Shown in pieces: positions 17,390 to 25,304 of a stretch of DNA of 64,000 bases. Within the stretch, counting starts at the first letter, position 1; the number at the start of each line of letters is the position of its first letter. Made by a program: the position numbers and the translations under genes. Below the pieces are notes generated by a model. That model saw only the letters and a program-made list of their open reading frames with translations. It was not told where the DNA came from and searched no databases. The stretch is from Paraburkholderia sp. BL25I1N1 (lineage in GTDB: Bacteria; Pseudomonadota; Gammaproteobacteria; Burkholderiales; Burkholderiaceae): positions 185,181 to 249,180 of the forward strand of contig NZ_PVZB01000015.1 in NCBI RefSeq assembly GCF_003002025.1. The letters are read 5' to 3'.

Positions 17390-17755
17390 GTGAGCAGGCT
17401 CATTGCATCAATGGCACTGTTGGCGGTGACGGCCGGTTTGACCGGATGCGCAGTCGCGCCGGGATACGACTACGGCTATGCACAACCTTATTACCCTGAC
17501 TACGGCTATGCGTACGGGCCGCCGTATGCGCCGGTTTATGGCAGCGTCGGCATTTATGGCGGCTGGGGTGGATCCTGCTGTTATCACGGCGGCGATTGGC
17601 ACGGCGGCCATGGGTGGCACGGCGGGAATGGATGGCACGGCGGCGGCGGTTGGCACGGCGGCGGATATGGCGGATCTCACGGCGGCGGCAGCGCCAGCGG
17701 CGGGGGAAGTTCATGGAGCAGCGGCGGTGGCGGCCATGGGGGACATGGGCGTTGA
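17390..17755 (+). CDS. Trp-His-Gly-rich lipoprotein
   Basis: A 121-residue low-complexity secreted lipoprotein. The signal peptide ends in the lipobox LTGC with Cys20. The mature part begins with Tyr/Pro/Gly repeats (YDYGYAQPYYPDYGYAYGPP), followed by six or so WHGG units (residues about 70-95) and a Ser/Gly tail. The His/Trp spacing could bind divalent metal, but this is inference. It has a good GGAG ribosome site. The AT-richer upstream region probably carries its promoter. No known function. Confidence 0.85.
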   Translation: MSRLIASMALLAVTAGLTGCAVAPGYDYGYAQPYYPDYGYAYGPPYAPVYGSVGIYGGWGGSCCYHGGDWHGGHGWHGGNGWHGGGGWHGGGYGGSHGGGSASGGGSSWSSGGGGHGGHGR

Positions 17756-17779
17756 ACTCGCAAACCCGAAAACAAAAAC

Positions 17780-17803
17780 GGCGCTGTGATTTCTCACAGC
17801 GCC
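17780..17803 (-). terminator. Intrinsic terminator of the sialidase-like gene
   Basis: A perfect 10-bp stem GGCGCTGTGA/TCACAGCGCC with a 4-base loop. On the minus strand it is followed by GTTTTTGTTTT, a good T-run, 28 bp after the stop of the sialidase-like gene. It also ends 25 bp past the lipoprotein gene, so it may serve both. Confidence 0.8.
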
Positions 17804-17831
17804 TCAGACGCAGAAGCGAAGTTTGATCGGA

Positions 17832-18893
17832 TTAATGGATTCGGCTTGGATCAATCACGACATGTTTTATGTGAATCTTTTTCCATGTGTACGTGACGTG
17901 AACCAGACCGTCCGGGGACTGGATAACCGCCGGATAAGAAAATTCCTGATTTGCCTCGTTCTCAAGGTCCAGAACTTCGTGATAAGTCTGGTGATCAGAT
18001 GAAATGAGGACGGTCAGTCTGTGGCGGTCCCAACGACCTTCGACATAAGGTAGCGGATTGGCGACGATCAGGTCACGCCCGTCGATCAGGGTCACGGCGT
18101 CCAAACCCGAGTTTGAGTTGGGAATATCCACCGGCGAGAGAGCAGTCCACGTCTTTCCCCAATCACTCGACCTGGTGCTGAATACAAAGCCGTTTTTTGT
18201 CCGGACTAGCGCCTGCAACTGGCCGTGACGATGGTCGAGAATTGTTGGCTGGATTGCCTGAATTGCACGCGGGCCCGCCGCCGGATATTCGACTTCCCAG
18301 GTAGCCGCCCCATCCGTGGACCGTTCGAAATGAACTTTCCATCCGTCATGTTCGGTACTACTCCCGGCTATTACAATTCCATTTGATAACTCGACGGGTT
18401 TATCTTTTGCCGGTCCGGATATACCAGGGCCAAGAGCAGCCGGCTTCGACCATGAGGTTCCCCCATCAAGCGAGGTCATCCGGAAAGGATGCCAGTCCGC
18501 CGGCAATTTCCCGCGACTATAAAACAGCATCAACGGACCGTGCCTGGGAGAAAAAAGAATGGGATTAATTACCGTTAGAGCCTCACCGTCAGGCGAACGT
18601 CCGTCTGCGACCCGGACTGGCGCACCCCATTGTTTTCCGGAGTATTGCGCTACCCAAACACCAACGTCACTAGCGGCCTCTTTGCTGCCAGCCAACCACG
18701 CCGCCACCAAATGCCCTTTCGAAAAGGCAATCGTCGAAGCATGACAAAACGCGATTTTCTGCGGAGGATTAATAATATCCGCCGAAAGGATTGCGTCAGA
18801 ATTATTTTCACGGCCAGCGGTAGTTTGAATCAGCGAAAAAGAAAGGATAACGAAAGTTATATGTCTGAAATATGACAACAGATGAAAATTCAT
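17832..18893 (-). CDS. BNR-repeat / sialidase-like exported protein
   Basis: 353 residues. A signal peptide precedes a six-bladed beta-propeller of the BNR_2 kind. Asp-box-like motifs are SLDGGTSW (residues about 145), STDGAATW (about 191) and SSDWGKTW (about 243). The HASTIAFSKGHLVAAWLAGSKEAASDVGVWVAQ segment typifies bacterial sialidase-like proteins. The canonical FRIP arginine motif is not obvious, so true sialidase activity is doubtful. Codon use and GC are lower than in neighbours (many ATT, AAT and TTT codons), suggesting horizontal gain. It is flanked by AT-rich DNA and tRNA-His. Confidence 0.8.
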   Translation of the reverse strand: MNFHLLSYFRHITFVILSFSLIQTTAGRENNSDAILSADIINPPQKIAFCHASTIAFSKGHLVAAWLAGSKEAASDVGVWVAQYSGKQWGAPVRVADGRSPDGEALTVINPILFSPRHGPLMLFYSRGKLPADWHPFRMTSLDGGTSWSKPAALGPGISGPAKDKPVELSNGIVIAGSSTEHDGWKVHFERSTDGAATWEVEYPAAGPRAIQAIQPTILDHRHGQLQALVRTKNGFVFSTRSSDWGKTWTALSPVDIPNSNSGLDAVTLIDGRDLIVANPLPYVEGRWDRHRLTVLISSDHQTYHEVLDLENEANQEFSYPAVIQSPDGLVHVTYTWKKIHIKHVVIDPSRIH

Positions 18894-19440
18894 ACGATTA
18901 AACCGCTGGCATGGTTAGCAACTGCTATTTTGAGACGGCGAATGGTAACCGATCCGAATATTTTTTTTCGAAATAAGCTGGATTTATTTTCGGAAATTTA
19001 TTTGTAATGTCGGCGGTTTAAACTGAAGTGCGGTAGTGTCTGCGTGTTTCTCCACGCTGCGGTCGTGGCGGCGTGGCCGTAATCAAATAGCCTTTACCGG
19101 ATTTGGAATGGTATTTTCGGTCGAGCGAGCGCGCTTGGACGGCCTGCGCGCGAGTAACGGTTGCGCTGTTCTTCGGATCGAGGCCGACGTGTGCCGCACC
19201 GCTTCATCGGATACGGATAGATATCGCGGGCCTGCGGCAGGTCGTTGACGGCGAGGCCGTCCTCGCCCCAACCAGTGGACTTATGAACTAATGTTGTCGC
19301 GCGCCCTTCAGCGCTCCCGAGCAGACGTTTTTTGCCGAAAACCGAATTGCCTCGGCACGCCTCAAATACCGCTTTCCGCGAAGTATTTTAGTGGTTATAC
19401 GCGGCGTTTTTTCCGCCTATCCGGCGCCCGTTCCGAAAAC
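18894..19440. other. AT-rich intergenic stretch next to tRNA-His
   Basis: About 550 bp with no convincing gene. Positions 18950-19015 are strongly AT-rich (runs of T and A), unlike the surrounding GC-rich DNA. The rest is a patchwork of frames without good ribosome sites. It carries the promoter of the sialidase-like gene and may be the remains of foreign DNA beside the tRNA. I found no clear repeat of the tRNA 3' end. Confidence 0.55.
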
Positions 19441-19444
19441 AAAA

Positions 19445-19478
19445 AAGCCGTTCCGAATTTCACATTCTGGAACGGCTT
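19445..19478 (-). terminator. Terminator downstream of tRNA-His
   Basis: AAGCCGTTCC and GGAACGGCTT form a 10-bp stem, extended by GAAT/ATTC beyond a one-base bulge with loop GTGAA. On the minus strand it is followed by TTTTTTG. It lies 35 bp past the tRNA. Confidence 0.9.
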
Positions 19479-19512
19479 GGATGCTTCAACTATTTGAATC
19501 TATTGAATTCTT

Positions 19513-19588
19513 TGGGGTGGCTGATGGGGCTCGAACCCACGACAACAGGAATCACAATCCTGGACTCTACCAACTGAGCTACAGCCAC
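19513..19588 (-). tRNA. tRNA-His (anticodon GTG)
   Basis: 76 nt with encoded CCA. The acceptor stem GTGGCTG pairs with CAGCCAC, and the anticodon loop TTGTGAT gives GTG. The T arm GTGGGTTCGAGCCCCAT has the normal TTCGA. The discriminator base is C, and G-1 is encoded at 19589, as required for histidyl-tRNA. A TATAAT lies on the minus strand at 19643-19648. A strong terminator follows. Confidence 0.97.
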
Positions 19589-19635
19589 CATTGACATCTG
19601 CTTGACTTGCCGTAAAACCTGGCTCGTCGATGAAG

Positions 19636-19666
19636 AAACGAGATTATACGAACAAGAATCTCGTTT
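19636..19666 (-). terminator. Hairpin after dusA, overlapping the tRNA-His promoter
   Basis: AAACGAGATT and AATCTCGTTT form a 10-bp stem with an 11-base loop, starting 10 bp past the dusA stop on the minus strand and followed by CTTC. The TATAAT for tRNA-His lies inside the same inverted repeat (19643-19648), so dusA termination and tRNA initiation occupy the same DNA. Confidence 0.6.
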
Positions 19667-19676
19667 GCCTAGTCCT

Positions 19677-20678
19677 TTATTCAAAAATTTCGATCGGCTC
19701 GCGCAGATGCTGTCTTGCCTCATCGAAGATGGTCAGATCGCGCGCGGCGAGACGCTTGCTATCCGACAACACGCGACGCCAGCCACGCGCGCCCGCTTCC
19801 CCACGATAGAGCCCGAGCGCATGGCGCGTGATGGCGCCGAGATACGTGCCGCGCGCCATCTCAGCGGCGCAATACTCGATCAACTTCGCTTCGACCTGCT
19901 CGCGCGTGAGTGGTGTTTGCGTCGACCCATAGAAGCGTGCATCGACATCGGCTAGCACGTACGGATTGTGATAAGCCTCGCGCCCGAGCATCACACCGTC
20001 CACGTGTTGAAGATGCGTCTCGACTTCGTCGAGCGTCTTGATGCCGCCGTTGATGATGATCTCCAGATGCGGAAAATCGCGCTTCAACTGATACGCGTAC
20101 TCGTATTTGAGCGGCGGAATCTCGCGATTTTCCTTCGGGCTCAAGCCCTTGAGAATCGCGTTGCGAGCGTGCACGATGAACACGTTGCAACCGGCGTCCG
20201 CAATCGTGCCGACGAAATCGCGCACGAATCCATACTCTTCCACGGCATCCACGCCGATGCGGTGCTTCACGGTGACCGGCACCGACACCGCATCGCGCAT
20301 GGCCTTCACGCAATCGGCAACGAGCTGCGGCTCGTTCATCAGGCACGCACCGAATGCGCCGCGCTGCACGCGTTCGGACGGGCAACCGCAGTTCAGATTG
20401 ATTTCGTCGTAGCCCCATTGCTCGCCCAGCTTCGCCGAACGCGCGAGGTCGTCGGGCTCGCTGCCGCCGAGTTGCAGAGCGACCGGCGCTTCTTCGGGCG
20501 TGAAGGCAAGATGGCGCGGCACATCGCCGTGCAAGAGCGCGCCGGTCGTCACCATTTCCGTGTAAAGCCACGTATGGCGAGAGATCACGCGATGCAGGGA
20601 ACGGCAATGACGATCGGTCCAGTCCATCATCGGTGCGACCGATACACGGCGCGGGCTGGGAGTGTGCGGTGAAGACAT
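19677..20678 (-). CDS. dusA: DusA, tRNA-dihydrouridine(20/20a) synthase
   Basis: A 333-residue FMN enzyme that reduces U20/U20a in the tRNA D-loop with NADPH. DusA features are SVAPMMDWTDRHCRSLHR at the N-terminus, the EMVTTGALLHGD segment, LQLGGSEPDDLARSAKL (FMN/phosphate region), the catalytic Cys in NLNCGCPSERVQRGAFGACLM, KHRIGVD and VHARNAILKGLSPKENREIPPL. Length and motifs are standard for DusA rather than DusB or DusC. It lies upstream of tRNA-His on the same strand. Confidence 0.97.
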   Translation of the reverse strand: MSSPHTPSPRRVSVAPMMDWTDRHCRSLHRVISRHTWLYTEMVTTGALLHGDVPRHLAFTPEEAPVALQLGGSEPDDLARSAKLGEQWGYDEINLNCGCPSERVQRGAFGACLMNEPQLVADCVKAMRDAVSVPVTVKHRIGVDAVEEYGFVRDFVGTIADAGCNVFIVHARNAILKGLSPKENREIPPLKYEYAYQLKRDFPHLEIIINGGIKTLDEVETHLQHVDGVMLGREAYHNPYVLADVDARFYGSTQTPLTREQVEAKLIEYCAAEMARGTYLGAITRHALGLYRGEAGARGWRRVLSDSKRLAARDLTIFDEARQHLREPIEIFE

Positions 20679-20797
20679 GGGGCGGCCAGACGGCTTGATT
20701 CAAAACACCGATTTTACCGCAAGGCGCAAATTCGCCGGCGCGGGGGCGCGATACTCGTCGCCCACGCTTCAGTTGCTTTAACACCAACCGCCGAGCT

Positions 20798-21043
20798 TCA
20801 GCGAGTCGCCCCCGAAACGTTGGTTCCGCCCTCGTCCGTTTTAGCCTTCAGCAAGCCGGTATTCAGCATGGCGGAAAGCACGTCCTCAATACGCGCGTCT
20901 TCGAGCAGGCGTCGGCCGGCGCGCAGGCGTCGCGCGTTAGTCAAATCGATGGCGCGCTGCAGATCGGAAGTCTCGGCGGCGATATACACCGCCATCCCAT
21001 AGCCGTATCGATCGGCGAGCCTGGAGTCGAAGAAGTATTTCAT
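20798..21043 (-). CDS. Hypothetical protein, 81 aa
   Basis: Unrecognised. It starts MKYFFDSRLADRYGYGMAVYIAAETSDLQRAI and appears as a small mixed alpha/beta protein followed by a Gly/Thr-rich end. A GGGAG is present but lies only one base before the ATG, which weakens the start assignment. No signal peptide. It stands alone between dusA and another small gene. Confidence 0.6.
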   Translation of the reverse strand: MKYFFDSRLADRYGYGMAVYIAAETSDLQRAIDLTNARRLRAGRRLLEDARIEDVLSAMLNTGLLKAKTDEGGTNVSGATR

Positions 21044-21132
21044 GCTCCCGTTTTCGGCAGCCGCGCCGAAAACTTTACAGCGGATTCACGAAAGCACCTG
21101 AAACGGTTGCCCCTCGCAAGACGGTCAGGTCA

Positions 21133-21357
21133 TTAATGCTGCCCGGCGTTCAGTAGCAGCCATACCTGCTGTCGAGGTTCACCGGCAACGACACGCGCGA
21201 ACGCCGCTCGACAACGCACGCACGTGTAATGCTCCTCCGCGCGCCCGTCTTTCACCGCCCCACGACTGTTTAGCGTCAGGTTGTCATGCGGGCGATGCGC
21301 GGAAGGCAAGCCATAGAGCTCGAAGCAGTCCGCGCACGGCTGAATCCACAGGTCCAT
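21133..21357 (-). CDS. Small protein with two CxxC motifs
   Basis: 74 residues, with the paired knuckles CADC (residues 8-11) and CVRC (about 47-50) that suggest a zinc ribbon. Sequence: MDLWIQPCADCFELYGLPS... then YTCVRCRAAFARVV. GGAG lies nine bases before the chosen ATG. An upstream TTG start would add five residues and overlap that site. Function unknown, perhaps nucleic-acid or protein binding. Confidence 0.7.
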   Translation of the reverse strand: MDLWIQPCADCFELYGLPSAHRPHDNLTLNSRGAVKDGRAEEHYTCVRCRAAFARVVAGEPRQQVWLLLNAGQH

Positions 21358-21670
21358 CGAGGTGTTCTCCAAGGCGACGAATCCAAACGAAATTCGATCC
21401 GCGCCATGCTATCCAAGGCCATTAACCCCCACCGCTACCCGGGTCTTTGACGTCCCAAACCGCTTGGCCCGTGGGGTCGAACCACTGCGGACGCTTGCTC
21501 CGCCTGCCTCTAGCTGATTATTTCAAATCCAAGAACAGTACTTTCAGATTATCGATACAAATTTTCGATAGTAGGGGTATACACTGCCTTCCATCGACGT
21601 TGCAGACACACCTCACTGCCCCCTGCGACGCCTTCCTGAATTGAAGTCGAAACATTATCGGAGTCACACC

Positions 21671-21937
21671 ATGAAGACCAAGCTCATCGCCGCCCTGCTG
21701 GTTGCTGTTTCTGCCTCGATCGCCGCTCCCGCTTTTGCTAGCGGCTACGGCCCGGCGCCGTCGTATCGTCCGTCGGTCGGCGCACCGGCTTCGCAACAAG
21801 GCCAGAACGCACAAACCGTGGCAGCTGAACGTGCCAACGCTGAATCGAATGCCTACGGCGGCGTGAACAACGTGTCGTCGCAATCGGGTGCCAAAGAGCC
21901 GGTTTCGGGCCCGCAATCGGTTTTCTTCGGCCACTAA
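21671..21937 (+). CDS. Small secreted protein, 88 aa
   Basis: A Sec signal peptide (MKTKLIAALLVAVSASIAAPAFA) precedes a mature part of about 65 residues rich in Gln, Ala, Ser and Gly (SGYGPAPSYRPSVGAP, then QSGAKEPVSGPQSVFFGH). It resembles the many small periplasmic proteins of Burkholderia (DUF4148-like), but I cannot place it in a family. The AT-rich region just upstream (about 21515-21590, with TAGGGGTATACACT) probably carries its promoter. GGAG precedes the ATG. Confidence 0.78.
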   Translation: MKTKLIAALLVAVSASIAAPAFASGYGPAPSYRPSVGAPASQQGQNAQTVAAERANAESNAYGGVNNVSSQSGAKEPVSGPQSVFFGH

Positions 21938-22080
21938 GCAGTTGCCGTTGAACCGGCTGCCTCACGAGGGCAACCGGTAAACTGGGCGCCGCGCATGCAG
22001 TATGGATGCCGGCGCCCAGTTGCGTTTGCATCATTGCACCCGCATCGGGACAGCCGGCTTGATCGGACGCGCGCGCACTT

Positions 22081-22353
22081 TCACCCAAGTGCGGAAGGCA
22101 TGTGCGGCGCGGCGTCGAGGCCGCCCGTGTCGATCACTTCGCGCGCCGCGCGGAAGCCCGCCTCGGCCGCGGCATGCTCGGTGCACCATAAGGTGTCGAT
22201 ATGCACGAGCCGCCAGTCGACCACCACAGCCTCACCCCGCAACACCCGAAAATGCGCTTTGACGCCCGTCAGCACCTGTTCGACGGCGACCTCGATGTCG
22301 TAGTCCTGATAGCGCTCCTGGTAGTCCCCCATGTCGAGACCCTTCGGCTCCAT
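22081..22353 (-). CDS. Conserved hypothetical protein, about 90 aa
   Basis: It contains YQERYQDYDIEVAVEQVLTGVKAHFRVLRGEAVVVDWRLVHIDTLWCTEHAAAEAGFRAAREVIDTG, which looks like a single small domain common in Burkholderiaceae. The start at 22353 (MEPKGLDMG) is preferred because GGAGG lies five bases upstream; starts at 22365 and 22332 are possible. Domain role unknown; cytoplasmic. Confidence 0.7.
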   Translation of the reverse strand: MEPKGLDMGDYQERYQDYDIEVAVEQVLTGVKAHFRVLRGEAVVVDWRLVHIDTLWCTEHAAAEAGFRAAREVIDTGGLDAAPHMPSALG

Positions 22354-22465
22354 CTTCGCCTCCATAGTGGCGCCGCCAATGCGACGGCCAGACTTGTCCG
22401 GCGAGCACGCTCGACGGCTCGCGGATCGATCCGGCCCGAACGTCAGGCCGCCCTCGCGCTGACGA

Positions 22466-22663
22466 TTAATCGCAATCGCCCGAAAGATATTGCCGGCCAT
22501 TGCAGGTGATCTCGACGTCGCCGCCGCTCGCCTCGGCGACCAGGCCGCCGGCCAGCAATTCGGCTGTCACGGACTGCGCCAGCTTCGGCGCATCCTGTCC
22601 GACACCGACGTCGTTCAGACGCCGCAAGGCTTCCACCGCTTCGGGACTCAATGACTTTGACAT
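22466..22663 (-). CDS. Hypothetical protein, 65 aa
   Basis: Starts MSKSLSPEAVEALRRLNDVGVGQDAPKLAQSVTAELLAGGLVAEA and ends in a short beta-like tail. The helical pattern resembles a small winged-helix fragment, but no family is recognised. GGAG lies seven bases before the ATG. It is 110 bp upstream of the other small minus-strand gene, possibly in one operon. Confidence 0.6.
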   Translation of the reverse strand: MSKSLSPEAVEALRRLNDVGVGQDAPKLAQSVTAELLAGGLVAEASGGDVEITCNGRQYLSGDCD

Positions 22664-22815
22664 GGCCGTCTCCGTCTGCATGCTCAATTCATCCTAGCAA
22701 GTTTCGGGGACGTATGCAGGGGCGCGTCGCGGCACGCGAAATGCGTGGAAAACATGATTCCACCGGCGCGCGGCGGCGCCGAAACCGTAAGGCGATATCG
22801 CCCGGGAGGACGGAT

Positions 22816-23109
22816 ATGAAGCGAAGCAGATGGGCGGTATTGGCAATGGGCGTCGCGCTGGCGACAGGCCTCGGCATAAGCGGCACCGTGACGCCATTCG
22901 CACAGACGGCGAAACCGGCACAAACGCAGCAAAAGCCGGCGCAGACAGCGCCGCAAAACGACAACTCGTCGATGGCCAAGCCGCCCGAGGCCGCTTCCGG
23001 CTCAGGCGGCTCGAGCAATCCGGACAACATGCCGATCAAGCGCCCGAGCAAGCCGACCAACGACAAAATGACGCACGAGCCGCCCGCCAGCGGCGCGAAC
23101 GCGAAATAA
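22816..23109 (+). CDS. Exported low-complexity protein, 97 aa
   Basis: A signal peptide (MKRSRWAVLAMGVALATGLGISG) with cleavage probably near TPFAQ. The mature part is rich in Ala, Gln, Pro, Ser and Asn (KPAQTQQKPAQTAPQND, then NPDNMPIKRPSKPTNDKMTHEPP), so it is probably disordered and periplasmic. A strong GGGAGGA ribosome site. No family known. Confidence 0.72.
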   Translation: MKRSRWAVLAMGVALATGLGISGTVTPFAQTAKPAQTQQKPAQTAPQNDNSSMAKPPEAASGSGGSSNPDNMPIKRPSKPTNDKMTHEPPASGANAK

Positions 23110-23132
23110 CGCGAGGCTGAATTGCGCGAACC

Positions 23133-23348
23133 TCAGAAGCGCGCGATCGACACCTCCGTCGACTTCACCAGCGCGATCACCTCCGAGCCGACCGCAAGCT
23201 CGAGTTCGTCGATGGAGCGCGTGGTGATCACCGAAGTGACGATACCGAACGGCGTATCCACATCGACTTCGGACACGACCGGTCCGCGGATGATTTCCTT
23301 GACCTTGCCTTTGAACTGATTGCGTACGTTGATTGCGGAAATGCCCAT
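23133..23348 (-). CDS. Mop-type molybdopterin/molybdate-binding protein (TOBE domain)
   Basis: A 71-residue single TOBE/Mop domain: MGISAINVRNQFKGKVKEIIRGPVVSEVDVDTPFGIVTSVITTRSIDELELAVGSEVIALVKSTEVSI. The ARNQ-like N-terminus and the SEV and VKSTEVS motifs are those of molybdate-binding molbindins, which form hexamers binding oxyanions. It lies 48 bp after ssuB, so it is probably the last gene of the sulfonate operon, an association seen in other Burkholderiaceae. Whether it binds molybdate or another oxyanion here is unknown. Confidence 0.9.
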   Translation of the reverse strand: MGISAINVRNQFKGKVKEIIRGPVVSEVDVDTPFGIVTSVITTRSIDELELAVGSEVIALVKSTEVSIARF

Positions 23349-23396
23349 ATCGATTGACTCCAGAAAAGCGATTTAGAAACAGTCAGTCAAGCAATG

Positions 23397-24398
23397 TCAG
23401 ACGGCCCAACGGACCTCTGTCGGCCGCCTGAGACGGCCTTCGTCACGTGCGTCGTACGCGTGATGGGACAGCGCGTCGTCATTCGGCGCCGTCTTCAGCA
23501 CGCGTTGCAACACATGTTCTTCGAGCGCGGCGAAACCGGCCGACGCGCGCGCCCGCGGACGCGTGAGCGGCACCGGCTGATCGAGCGCGATGCGCCCTTC
23601 TTCGATCAGCAAAATCCGGTCGCCGAGCGCCACGGCTTCGTGCACGTCGTGCGTGACCAGCAGCGCGGTGAATTGATGCTCGCGCCACAGGCGCTCGATC
23701 AGTGCGTGCATTTCGATGCGCGTCAACGCGTCGAGCGCGCCGAGCGGTTCGTCGAGCAACAGCAATTGCGGCCGATGCACGAGCGCCCGCGCCAGCGCCA
23801 CCCGCTGACGCTGACCGCCGGAAAGCTGCGCGGGCCAATCGTTGGCGCGCTCCAGCAAGCCGACTTCGGCGAGCACGGCACGCGCGTCCTCACGCGCGCC
23901 GCGGCCGAGGCCGAGCATCACGTTTTGCAGCACGCTCTTCCAGGGCAGCAGGCGCGCATCCTGGAACATGATGCGAGTGTCGATTGACCCGCCGTCTTCG
24001 GTGCGCTTTTCGAGTACACCCGAGCTGGTCTTTTCCAATCCAGCGACGAGGCGCAGCAAGGTCGATTTCCCGCAGCCGCTGCGGCCGACGATCGCCACGA
24101 AACTGCCGCGCTCGATCGACAGATTGAAGTCGGACAGCACCTGACGCTCGCCGTAGCTTTTGCCCACGCCACGCAACTCCACCGAATAATCCGCGGCACG
24201 GCGTGCGCCGTTGCGCGACAGCGCGCCGGTCGATAGTCCCGCGTCGACACGCGGTCGATGATGATGCACCGCATCGGCATATTCGAGAGCAGCCGCTTCG
24301 TGCGCGTCGTGATCGACGTTACGAGCGTGTGCCAACTCGGCTTCGAGATCGCTGCCGGCAATCCCGCCGAACGACGCGGACAAGATCGTGGCGCTCAT
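23397..24398 (-). CDS. ssuB: SsuB, alkanesulfonate ABC transporter ATPase
   Basis: 333 residues. An N-terminal extension of about 70 residues (Ala/His/Asp-rich, not in E. coli SsuB) precedes the nucleotide-binding domain. Walker A is GRSGCGKST, the signature is LSGGQRQRVALARAL, Walker B is LLLLDEPLGALDA and the H-loop is VTHDVHEA. The C-terminal part (LEEHVLQRVLKTAPND) is typical of the SsuB/TauB group. The start overlaps the ssuC stop as ATGA. It energises uptake of aliphatic sulfonates under sulfate limitation. Confidence 0.93.
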   Translation of the reverse strand: MSATILSASFGGIAGSDLEAELAHARNVDHDAHEAAALEYADAVHHHRPRVDAGLSTGALSRNGARRAADYSVELRGVGKSYGERQVLSDFNLSIERGSFVAIVGRSGCGKSTLLRLVAGLEKTSSGVLEKRTEDGGSIDTRIMFQDARLLPWKSVLQNVMLGLGRGAREDARAVLAEVGLLERANDWPAQLSGGQRQRVALARALVHRPQLLLLDEPLGALDALTRIEMHALIERLWREHQFTALLVTHDVHEAVALGDRILLIEEGRIALDQPVPLTRPRARASAGFAALEEHVLQRVLKTAPNDDALSHHAYDARDEGRLRRPTEVRWAV

Positions 24399-25237
24399 GA
24401 TTTCGCTCCTCTTTGATAAGCCGGATGCCAGCGCAGCGAGACGCGTTCGAGGCTTTTTGCCAGCACGTCGGCGAGTTTGCCGAGCGCCGCGTAGAGCAGA
24501 ATGCCGACCACCACCACATCGGTTTGCAGGAATTCGCGGGCGTTCATGGTCATGTAGCCAATGCCCGATTGCGCGGAAATGGTTTCGGCGACGATCAGCG
24601 TGACCCACATCAGCCCGAACGCGAAACGCACGCCGACGAGAATCGACGGCAACGCGCCCGGCAGCACCACGTGCCGGTACAGCGCGAAACCCTTCACGCC
24701 ATAACTGCGCGCCATCTCGATCAGATTGGCATCTACCGAGCGGATGCCGTGAAAGGTGTTCACGTAGATCGGGAAAAACACGCCCAGCGCGACGAGAAAC
24801 ACCTTCGCCTCCTCCTCGATGCCGAACCACAGAATCACGAGCGGAATCATCGCCAGCGCCGGGATGTTGCGGATCATCTGCACGGTCGAGTCGAGCGCGA
24901 TCTCGGCGGGCTTGAACAAGCCGGTCGCGAGTCCGAGCACGAGGCCGATGCCGCCGCCGATCGCAAAACCCGACACCGCGCGCCACGTGCTGACCTTCAC
25001 GTCCGCCCACATTTCGCCGGACTGGATCAGGGACCACGCGGCCTTGACGACCGCGAGCGGTTCAGGGAGCACACGCGTCGACAGCACGCCGCTTCTCGCG
25101 GCGAATTCCCACGCCAGCAGAATCGCGAGCGGCGCGAGCCACGGCGCGAAATGCGCGCCGATCCGGCGCCACGTGTGCAAAGCCGCGCCGGCCTCGGCGC
25201 CTTCGTGCCGCGCGGCGCTCACAGTGGATTCAGCCAT
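24395..25237 (-). CDS. ssuC: SsuC, alkanesulfonate ABC transporter permease
   Basis: 280 residues with about six membrane segments. The permease EAA-like loop is in EMARSYGVKGFALYRHVVLPGALPSILVGVRFAFGLMWVTLIVAE, characteristic of the SsuC/TauC/NrtB group. An N-terminal soluble part (residues 1-30) comes first. It is in operon with ssuD upstream and ssuB downstream (ATGA overlap). Confidence 0.94.
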   Translation of the reverse strand: MAESTVSAARHEGAEAGAALHTWRRIGAHFAPWLAPLAILLAWEFAARSGVLSTRVLPEPLAVVKAAWSLIQSGEMWADVKVSTWRAVSGFAIGGGIGLVLGLATGLFKPAEIALDSTVQMIRNIPALAMIPLVILWFGIEEEAKVFLVALGVFFPIYVNTFHGIRSVDANLIEMARSYGVKGFALYRHVVLPGALPSILVGVRFAFGLMWVTLIVAETISAQSGIGYMTMNAREFLQTDVVVVGILLYAALGKLADVLAKSLERVSLRWHPAYQRGAKS

Positions 25238-25304
25238 GTTTCCCGTTCCTCATTGCTTATCGATGACCGAGCGTGCCCGGTGCGGCACGCACCAGATTCG
25301 AGAT

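Noticed and set aside
17780..17803. Terminator belonging only to the lipoprotein gene
   Set aside because: The T-run is on the minus strand, so it suits the convergent sialidase-like gene better.
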